Below are positions 1 to 4,814 of a stretch of 6,338 bases of DNA, one piece after another. The notes beneath the pieces were generated by a model. The model was not told where the DNA came from and made no database searches. It saw nothing but the letters and a program-made list of their open reading frames with translations. This DNA is from an uncultured Pseudorhodobacter sp. (GTDB lineage Bacteria > Pseudomonadota > Alphaproteobacteria > Rhodobacterales > Rhodobacteraceae), in contig CAMFLG010000192.1 of NCBI GenBank assembly GCA_945957495.1, forward strand, positions 1 to 6,338, in the 5' to 3' direction. Each line of letters begins with the position of its first letter. Within the stretch, counting starts at the first letter, position 1. The position numbers and the translations under genes were made by a program.

Positions 1-1236
1 ACCTATGAGGGTTTCAAGGCCGAGTTCCTGCAACGGCTTGCCGCCGCAAAACCCTTCGATGCGGTTTATCTTGCCATGCATGGCGCGATGAAGGTCGAGG
101 GGCTTTGGGACGCCGAGGGCGACTGGATCGAAGCGGTTCGGCGTGCCGTTGGGCCCGAAATGCTGATTGCAACAAGCTATGATCTGCATGGCAATGTCAG
201 CCAGAAGATCGTCGATCAGATCGACATCTTTGCCGCCTATCGCACCGCGCCACATATTGACGTTGAAGCCACGATGCGCGCGGCGTTTTCGATGCTTTTG
301 CGCGCTTTGCAGACGAAAACGCGCCCTTTCGTGACGCGGGTTCCGGTGCCCTTGCTGCTGCCGGGGGAACGGTCTAGCACCGAGGACGCGCCAGCAGACG
401 GGCTTTATGCCGGTCTTGCCGCGCTGGAGGGGACGCAGGTGTGGCGCACCGATCTGATGATCGGTTATGTTTGGGCGGATGAGCCGCGGGCGACGGCCTG
501 TGCCGTGGTGACGGGAACCGATGCCAAGGCGACGGCAGCGGCGGGCACAAAAATTGCGCAAGATTTCTGGGACGCGCGCGATGCGTTCCGCTTTGGGCCG
601 GTGACGGGCGGGTTGGACGAGATGTTGGCGCTGGCAAAGACCGTCACCACATCGCCGATTGTCCTTGCAGACAGCGGCGATAATCCGACCGGCGGCGGTG
701 TCGGGGATCGCGGTGATGTGCTTGCAGCCCTTGTGGCCGGTGGCTGGCAGAACACTCTGGTGGCGGGGATCACCGATCGCCCCGCCGTCGAGGCCTGTTT
801 CGCCGCTGGTGCGGAGGCGCGTTTGCGGCTGCGCATCGGGGCAAGCCTTGATCCGCAAGGCAGGTCGATCGAGGTTGATGCCCGTGTCATCCGGCTTGAA
901 CCCGGCGCGGACCCTGCGGATAATCAAGCCGTGGTGCAGGTGGGTGGCATCACCGTGGTTCTGGCGGCCAAGCGGCGGCCCTATCACAACCTTGCCGATT
1001 TCGCGCTTTTGGGTCTGGATCCGGCGAAGGTTCGTCTTTTGGTGGTCAAATCGGGCTATCTTTCGCCGGAACTTGCGCCGCTTGCCAATCCGAACCTGAT
1101 GGCGCTGACCGATGGCGTCGTCAATCAGGATATCCCGAGGCTTGCCAACCATCATCGCGCCAAAGGCACGGTGCCGTTTGATAAGCGTGACGATTATGTG
1201 CCGCTGCCACAGATTTCGGCGCGAGCTGCCCTCTGA
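1..1236 (+). CDS. M81-family (MlrC-like) metallopeptidase, 5'-truncated by window edge
   Basis: The frame is open from base 1, so the gene starts left of the window; the ATG at 76 is internal. The 412 residues present carry the M81/MlrC hallmarks: an HGAM motif (His codon 79), a YDLHGNVS motif (Asp 181, His 187) and an RTAPHID motif (His codon 253). The His-34-Asp, Asp-x-His and His-22-His spacings match what I recall for the zinc site of microcystinase MlrC. A DSGDNPTGGG motif near 670 begins the MlrC C-terminal domain. Full members are about 490-500 residues, so some 80-90 N-terminal residues, including a conserved Glu, lie outside. The family is named for hydrolysis of linearised microcystin. 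Most homologues sit in peptide-uptake or catabolic loci and have unknown substrates, so a cytoplasmic metal-dependent peptidase or amidase is the safe call. Its stop lies 2 nt before the MFS start, indicating one transcript with the next two genes. Confidence 0.9.
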   Translation, partial: TYEGFKAEFLQRLAAAKPFDAVYLAMHGAMKVEGLWDAEGDWIEAVRRAVGPEMLIATSYDLHGNVSQKIVDQIDIFAAYRTAPHIDVEATMRAAFSMLLRALQTKTRPFVTRVPVPLLLPGERSSTEDAPADGLYAGLAALEGTQVWRTDLMIGYVWADEPRATACAVVTGTDAKATAAAGTKIAQDFWDARDAFRFGPVTGGLDEMLALAKTVTTSPIVLADSGDNPTGGGVGDRGDVLAALVAGGWQNTLVAGITDRPAVEACFAAGAEARLRLRIGASLDPQGRSIEVDARVIRLEPGADPADNQAVVQVGGITVVLAAKRRPYHNLADFALLGLDPAKVRLLVVKSGYLSPELAPLANPNLMALTDGVVNQDIPRLANHHRAKGTVPFDKRDDYVPLPQISARAAL

Positions 1237-1238
1237 TC

Positions 1239-2444
1239 ATGGGCGCTTGGTTGCAGATCTTGCGGCGGCATCGGGTGATGCGCGCCTCGGCGGCGGCGAT
1301 TTTCCTTTACGGGTTTGCCGGGGCTGCGACATCGCCCTATCAATCCTTGATCGCCATCCGCGAATTGGGGATGAGCGACCGCGCCTATGCCGTGCTGGCT
1401 TTTGCGTCATCCCTTGCCTATGTGTCGATGGCTGTTGCCGTCGGCATGATTTCAGACCGGTTTCAAAGTTATCGCCGCCCGCTTATTTTCGTAAGCTGCT
1501 TTGGTATTCTTGGCTATGGCATGGTCTGGGCCATCCCATCCGTGATGACTTTTGCGCTGGCGACCCTGCTGCCGCTTGCCTTGTTCCATTCGACCAACTC
1601 AATGCTTTTTGGCAATGTGCGCGCGCATGCGGCGGTTTTTGATGCCGAAGAGGCGCGGATCTCCGATGCCCTGATGCGGATGATGATTTCGCTGTCCTGG
1701 GTGGTGATGCCGGGTGCGGTGGGCTTTTTGCTTGCGGGGCGTCAAAGCATGCTTGCGGCCTATCTGATCGCGGCACTTGCGGCGGCGGCAATCCTTCTGG
1801 TCGTCACCTTCTGGCTAGAGCCGGACAGCGGGCCGAAAGCCGTTGTGACAGAAGGGCATGGCGCAAGCGCGGTGGTGCAGGATTTGCGACTTGTCTTTGC
1901 GCCGAGGCTTTTGGTGCGGGTGCTGGGCGTCGCCCTGATCAGCCAGATGTTGCATATCAACGGCGCGGTCTTGCCGCTTATCGTCACCGGGTCGGCGGGT
2001 GGGCAGCCAGAGGATGTCGGCGTTCTGGTCGGAATTGTCGCAGTGATCGAAGTTGTTTTCATGCTGTTCTGGGCACGGATGACACGGAATTTTGCCATCA
2101 CCCACGCGCTGATGATCTGCGCGATGCTTTACCTTGGCTACCTTGGCGCGATTGCCGTAGCGACCGCGCCTTGGCAGGTCTATCTTGCCAGCCTTGTCGC
2201 CGGGTTCGCTGCGGCAGGGATGATTTCACTTCCGATCAGCTATCTGCTTGATCTGATCCGCGACAGGCCGGGGCTTTCGGCCTCGCTGATTGCGGTCAAT
2301 ATGTTCCTTGGCGGCGGTTTGGGTGCAGGGATGTTCGCGCTTGGTACTGCTTTGAGCGGATATGGCCTTGCGGCGGTGATGAGCGGCATCGCGGGCTGTT
2401 TCGGGGCGGCAACGCTGGTGATGCTGGAGGGCAAAAGGCGATGA
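1239..2444 (+). CDS. MFS transporter, sugar-efflux (SET/SotA)-like
   Basis: A 401-residue inner-membrane protein with about 12 hydrophobic segments, roughly 13-35, 50-70, 82-100, 103-122, 148-168, 170-192, 222-246, 258-278, 286-306, 313-339, 346-372 and 376-396. A motif-A-like loop, GMISDRFQSYRR (69-80), follows helix 2. The central polar loop (about 193-220) is short. SET-family features are the early AATSPYQSL stretch and the RISDALMRMMISLSWVVMPG segment (140-159), which resembles the SetA/SotA region before helix 5. SET proteins export sugars or sugar analogues. Direction and substrate here are unknown; neighbouring NagB suggests an amino sugar or small muropeptide, but this is inference. 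ATG 1239 is chosen because it follows the peptidase stop by 2 nt, which suits translational coupling. No good Shine-Dalgarno is visible, and ATG 1278 is a weaker alternative. The 3' end overlaps cutC by ATGA. Confidence 0.85.
   Translation: MGAWLQILRRHRVMRASAAAIFLYGFAGAATSPYQSLIAIRELGMSDRAYAVLAFASSLAYVSMAVAVGMISDRFQSYRRPLIFVSCFGILGYGMVWAIPSVMTFALATLLPLALFHSTNSMLFGNVRAHAAVFDAEEARISDALMRMMISLSWVVMPGAVGFLLAGRQSMLAAYLIAALAAAAILLVVTFWLEPDSGPKAVVTEGHGASAVVQDLRLVFAPRLLVRVLGVALISQMLHINGAVLPLIVTGSAGGQPEDVGVLVGIVAVIEVVFMLFWARMTRNFAITHALMICAMLYLGYLGAIAVATAPWQVYLASLVAGFAAAGMISLPISYLLDLIRDRPGLSASLIAVNMFLGGGLGAGMFALGTALSGYGLAAVMSGIAGCFGAATLVMLEGKRR
2426..2430 (+). promoter_or_regulatory. Ribosome binding site of cutC
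   Basis: GGAGG lies 10 nt before the ATG at 2441, inside the last codons of the MFS gene. It supports starting cutC at the ATGA overlap, with reinitiation by ribosomes finishing the transporter. Confidence 0.6.
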
Positions 2445-3181
2445 GCAGGATTCTTCTTGAGGTTTGCGTCGATGACGCAGCCGGGATTGTGGCGGCGGTG
2501 GCGGGGGGCGCGGACCGGATTGAGCTGTGCGCGGCACTGTCGCTGGGTGGGCTTAGCCCATCGGCGGGGCTGATTGCGCTTGCCGCAGAGGGGCCGCTGC
2601 CTGCGATGGCGATGATCCGGCCAAGGGCGGGCGATTTCTGCTGGTCGGCTCCCGAACGCAAGGCCATGCTGATCGAGATTGCGGCAGTGCGTGCGGCGGG
2701 CCTTGCGGGGGTGGTGATCGGGGCCTCGCTATCAGATGGCAGGTTAGACCGGGACTGTTTGTCAGAGCTTGTCGCGGCGTCAGAGGGCCTGGATGTCACC
2801 TTGCACCGCGCGATTGATCTGGTGCCGGACATCGCCGACGCGATGGCACTTTGCGCCGCGCTTGGCATCAAACGGGTGCTGAGTTCGGGCGGCGCAATGC
2901 GGGCAAGCGACGGGATTGCGCGGCTTGCCGCGATGGCTGGGCACGGAATCAGCGTGATGCCGGGTGGTGGAGTGTCTGCGGGCAATGCGGCCGAAATCGC
3001 CGCGCAGATTCCCCAGATCCGGGAAATTCACGCCTCTTGTTCGCGGCCTTTACCGGCGCCTGTGGATGCCAGAATGACGGCCTTCGGCTTTCAACCCGAA
3101 GGCGCGCGCGGCACCGACGCGGCGCTTGTGCGGGGGTTGCGCCTTGCGCTGGATCAGATTTCCGCCCGCCCCTTAGGGTGA
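2441..3181 (+). CDS. cutC: CutC-family TIM-barrel protein
   Basis: At 246 residues it has the usual CutC length, and the family motifs appear in order: LEVCVDD (6-12), GGADRIELCAALSLGGLSPS (22-41), MIRPRAGDFCW (58-68), VVIGASL (91-97), VTLHRAIDL (119-127), RVLSSGG (145-151), MPGGGVSAGN (173-182) and EIHASC (195-200). CutC is a cytoplasmic TIM barrel. The name comes from a proposed copper-homeostasis role that later work in E. coli did not support. No metal-binding cluster beyond scattered Cys residues is visible. Conserved HR, RPR and GGG elements look like an enzyme binding a phosphorylated or polar ligand. It is the last gene of the peptidase-transporter operon and lies tail to tail with nagB, overlapping it by 28 bp, which fits a role in sugar or amino-sugar catabolism better than copper. 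The family call is secure; the function is not. Confidence 0.93.
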   Translation: MSRILLEVCVDDAAGIVAAVAGGADRIELCAALSLGGLSPSAGLIALAAEGPLPAMAMIRPRAGDFCWSAPERKAMLIEIAAVRAAGLAGVVIGASLSDGRLDRDCLSELVAASEGLDVTLHRAIDLVPDIADAMALCAALGIKRVLSSGGAMRASDGIARLAAMAGHGISVMPGGGVSAGNAAEIAAQIPQIREIHASCSRPLPAPVDARMTAFGFQPEGARGTDAALVRGLRLALDQISARPLG

Positions 3182-3930
3182 ACCGCCTCATAATAATCGC
3201 GCAGCGCCAGCCTGCTTGCCGCGGCTTCATCCAGCACCACCGTTACCTTGCGATGCAGTTGCAGCGCCGAGGCAGGGCAGGCGGCGGCAAGCGGGCCTTC
3301 GATCATCGCGGCTGCCGCCTCGGCTTTGCCCGCGCCATAAGCCAAAAGCAGCACTTCATCGGCGCGCAGAATCGTGCCAATGCCCATCGTGATCGCAAGC
3401 CGTGGCACATCGTCAAAGCGATCGAAAAAGCGGGCGTTGGCCGCACGGGTCGAGTGGGTCAACGTCTTGATCCTTGTCAGGGACGACAGGCTGGATGTCG
3501 GCTCGTTGAACCCAATATGGCCGTTCGAACCAAGGCCAAGCAGTTGCAGGCTGATATCGCCCGCAACAGCGATTTCGGCCTCATAGCGCGCGGCTTCGGC
3601 CTCAGGATCGGCGGCATCACCCCGCGGAAGGGCGGTGCGCCCGGCGGCAAAGTCAACCTGTGCGAAAAGATGTTCGCGCATGTAGGTCCAGTAAGAACAG
3701 GGGTGGTCCGGGGCAAGACCAACATATTCATCAAGATTGAAGGAACGCGCGGCGGCAAAGCTGACCCGCCCTGCATGATGCGCCGCGATCAGACGGGCAT
3801 AGACCGCCTCCATCGTGCCGCCCGTCGCAAGGCCAAGCACCGCGTCGGGCTGGCGTGCAAGCCGGGCAATCATCAGGTCGGCCACGCAGTCAATCGCCAG
3901 TTCAGGCGTCGGATGGATCAGAACGCGCAT
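3154..3930 (-). CDS. nagB: Glucosamine-6-phosphate deaminase
   Basis: NagB converts glucosamine-6-phosphate and water to fructose-6-phosphate and ammonia, the step that sends amino sugars into glycolysis. The 258 residues (E. coli: 266) carry the family motifs: LATGGTM phosphate loop (34-40), FNLDEYVGL (64-72, Asp67 matching E. coli Asp72), LGLGSNGHIGFNEP (131-144), AANARFF (163-169, Arg167 matching Arg172), AITMGIGTIL (179-188) and GKAEA (201-205). His138 and Glu143 match catalytic His143 and Glu148. Asn136 stands where E. coli has Asp141, a change I recall from shorter family members. Ser146, Arg153 and Lys155 line up with E. coli allosteric-site residues Ser151, Arg158 and Lys160. The ATG directly follows the ridA stop (TGAATG), and a weak GGAAG lies 9 nt upstream inside ridA (3940-3944), so translation is probably coupled. 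Other sugar-phosphate isomerases/deaminases of the fold are less likely, given the intact NLDEYVG and GHIGFNEP motifs. Confidence 0.93.
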   Translation of the reverse strand: MRVLIHPTPELAIDCVADLMIARLARQPDAVLGLATGGTMEAVYARLIAAHHAGRVSFAAARSFNLDEYVGLAPDHPCSYWTYMREHLFAQVDFAAGRTALPRGDAADPEAEAARYEAEIAVAGDISLQLLGLGSNGHIGFNEPTSSLSSLTRIKTLTHSTRAANARFFDRFDDVPRLAITMGIGTILRADEVLLLAYGAGKAEAAAAMIEGPLAAACPASALQLHRKVTVVLDEAAASRLALRDYYEAVHPKGRAEI

Positions 3931-4323
3931 TCAAAGTGGCTTCCAGGCGATGGCGTCGATCTCGATCTTTGCATCAATCATAAGCCGCGATTGCACCGTG
4001 GAGCGCGCAGGAGGGTGTTCGATGAAGTGCTTTTCGAAGACGGCGTTAAAACTTGAAAAGTCGCGCGGATCATCAAGCCAGCACGTCACCTTGATGACAT
4101 CCTCAAGCCCGCAACCAGCCATGGCCAGCACCGTTTTGATATTGGCAATCACAGCTTCAGTTTGGGGAACGATGCCGCCTTGCACCACTTCACCGGCAAC
4201 CGTCGGCACCTGACCAGAGACATGCACATAATCGCCAGCCCGCACCGCCTTGGCAAAGGGGCGCTTCTGGCCCCCGGCCTGAGGGTCGGCGGTATCATAG
4301 CGAATGAGTTTGGAGCCAGACAT
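3931..4323 (-). CDS. RidA-family (YjgF/YER057c/UK114) enamine/imine deaminase
   Basis: A 130-residue RidA-fold protein. RidA enzymes hydrolyse reactive enamines and imines such as 2-aminoacrylate to ketoacids and ammonia, acting as homotrimers with active sites between subunits. The segment PARSTVQ holds the substrate-binding Arg (Arg107, E. coli Arg105), and KIEIDAIA near the C-terminus holds the Glu (Glu121, E. coli Glu120). HVSGQVP (34-40) matches the conserved SGQ strand. The N-terminal GPY motif of archetypal RidA is replaced by RPFAKAV, so this is a divergent subfamily member rather than the housekeeping RidA. A GTG at 4332 would add three residues, but the Shine-Dalgarno GAGG would overlap it; ATG 4323 has that GAGG at an 8-nt spacing and is preferred. 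It is the first gene of a two-gene operon with nagB, whose ATG abuts its stop. Its natural substrate is unknown; an imine from amino-sugar deamination is possible. Confidence 0.9.
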   Translation of the reverse strand: MSGSKLIRYDTADPQAGGQKRPFAKAVRAGDYVHVSGQVPTVAGEVVQGGIVPQTEAVIANIKTVLAMAGCGLEDVIKVTCWLDDPRDFSSFNAVFEKHFIEHPPARSTVQSRLMIDAKIEIDAIAWKPL

Positions 4324-4331
4324 TAGAGACA

Positions 4332-4336
4332 CCTCG
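4332..4336 (-). promoter_or_regulatory. Ribosome binding site of ridA
   Basis: CGAGG on the minus strand lies 8 nt before ATG 4323. It decides the start, because it would overlap the alternative GTG at 4332. Confidence 0.65.
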
Positions 4337-4340
4337 TCAG

Positions 4341-4353
4341 GAAATTCATTTTC
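4341..4353 (-). promoter_or_regulatory. Candidate operator, proximal copy
   Basis: GAAAATGAATTTC on the minus strand is a near-palindrome (GAAA-N5-TTTC) sitting between the putative -10 and the ridA Shine-Dalgarno, where a bound repressor would block initiation. A copy with one mismatch lies 78 bp upstream. The shape is compatible with RpiR/MurR-type sites, which often control amino-sugar genes. The regulator is not in the window and this assignment is inference. Confidence 0.4.
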
Positions 4354-4383
4354 ACACTACCTGCAGAATCTGGCTGACTTCAA
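4354..4383 (-). promoter_or_regulatory. Possible sigma-70-type promoter of ridA-nagB
   Basis: On the minus strand TTGAAG (4383-4378) and TAGTGT (4359-4354) are separated by 18 nt. The -35 box matches 4 of 6 consensus bases and the -10 only 3 of 6, so this is weak. Its position is reasonable: transcription would start just downstream, within or beside the proximal candidate operator and some 20-30 nt before the ridA start. Confidence 0.3.
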
Positions 4384-4418
4384 GAATATTGCCACAAAAC
4401 GGGCGAAAAGATGCAACA

Positions 4419-4431
4419 GAATTTCATTTTC
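4419..4431 (-). promoter_or_regulatory. Candidate operator, distal copy
   Basis: GAAAATGAAATTC on the minus strand matches the proximal site at 4341-4353 in 12 of 13 bases, in the same orientation, with centres 78 bp apart. It is a less perfect palindrome. Two copies in an otherwise unremarkable control region suggest a paired or looping operator. Confidence 0.35.
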
Positions 4432-4456
4432 CGCCGAAGGGCGCGGGCAACGGTGC

Positions 4457-4490
4457 TGCGGACACATCGAAAGGACGCTAAATGTCCGCA
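4457..4490. repeat. Inverted repeat (8-bp perfect arms, 18-nt loop)
   Basis: TGCGGACA at 4457-4464 and TGTCCGCA at 4483-4490 are exact reverse complements. There is no T-run on either side, so it does not look like an intrinsic terminator. On the + strand the loop contains AAGGA (4471-4475) and the right arm begins within an ATG at 4482 that opens a 33-codon frame ending at 4583. It may be a protein-binding site, part of an old mobile element, or chance. Confidence 0.4.
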
Positions 4491-4648
4491 CTCAAACAGT
4501 TTGACACTTTAACCGCGCCCGACGGCGGCGACTTGCCAAGGGTGGTCTTTGCGGTTGACCGAACAGCCTATTTTGCTGACTGAAAACGCGTTGAGGACTG
4601 CAGATTGGTATTGGATGAACCTCCTTGGTGCGACACGGCATCCACGTT

Positions 4649-4798
4649 CATCCAGTCGCGGGTGGCTGGTCTTTGGCACCTGTTGCAGGGCCGGTTCTTG
4701 CAGGAGTTTTAGGTGATGTGGTGGTGGCCACAACGGGCACAACCGGCCATGTGCTCGCCGAGCGCCTCCACTCCGCCAATAGCGACCAAAGCGGCAAG
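4649..4798 (-). pseudogene. Remnant of IS91-family transposase (N-terminal zinc-binding domain)
   Basis: Read on the minus strand in one frame, 4798 to 4649 gives LAALVAIGGVEALGEH, then MAGCARCGHHHIT, a TAA stop (4711-4709), then NSCKNRPCNRCQ and RPATRDWM. IS91/ISCR-type transposases have the consensus order LGGH, C-x2-C-GH, YNSC-NRHCPKCQ and W in their N-terminal zinc domain, where the residue before NSC is Tyr. The TAA therefore replaces a Tyr codon at exactly the expected place. Further decay: the segment holding the usual CRTA Cys is about two residues short, the RHCPKC motif reads RPCNRC, there is an in-frame stop at 4799-4801 just upstream, and homology is lost after the Trp where LLPV-YFHVVFTLP should follow. 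The catalytic domain is absent. It lies 17 bp beyond the end of dnaE2, on the same strand. It cannot encode a working transposase. Confidence 0.75.
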
Positions 4799-4814
4799 CT
4801 AGGCTTAGGTCCGC

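Larger units (their letters stand above)
4324..4814. other. Intergenic region between ridA and dnaE2
   Basis: This 491-bp stretch has no intact gene I can support. From left to right it holds the ridA Shine-Dalgarno, promoter and twin operators (4324-4431), the inverted repeat (4457-4490), about 150 bp in which I recognise nothing (4491-4648), and the IS91 transposase relic (4649-4798). Downstream of the dnaE2 stop I find no strong GC hairpin with a T-tract, so where that transcript ends is unclear. Base composition is slightly more AT-rich than the flanking genes. Confidence 0.7.

Noticed and set aside
3170..3178. CCCTTAGGG as a terminator between cutC and nagB
   Set aside because: The stem is only three to four base pairs, lies within coding sequence of both genes and has no T-run.
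2851..4056. A 401-codon open frame on the + strand running from cutC across nagB into ridA
   Set aside because: It is antisense to nagB and ridA and overlaps cutC in another frame. Its product is Arg/Gly/Cys-rich with no family motif, while the overlapped genes have complete motifs. It is a shadow of GC-rich codon use.
4324..4332. GTG at 4332 as the ridA start (133 residues)
   Set aside because: The only good Shine-Dalgarno (GAGG, 4332-4335) would overlap this codon, whereas it sits 8 nt before ATG 4323.
4604..4614. ATTGGTATTGG short direct repeat
   Set aside because: A single 5-bp unit repeated twice, with no flanking structure; chance is the simplest explanation.
4509..4742. A 77-codon minus-strand frame over the IS91 relic
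   Set aside because: It reads the relic in the wrong frame; the IS91 zinc-domain residues appear only in the neighbouring frame, interrupted by TAA.
4775..4798. Small CCGC/GCGG hairpin as the dnaE2 terminator
   Set aside because: It has four base pairs with a 14-nt loop and no T-tract, and it falls inside the transposase relic.
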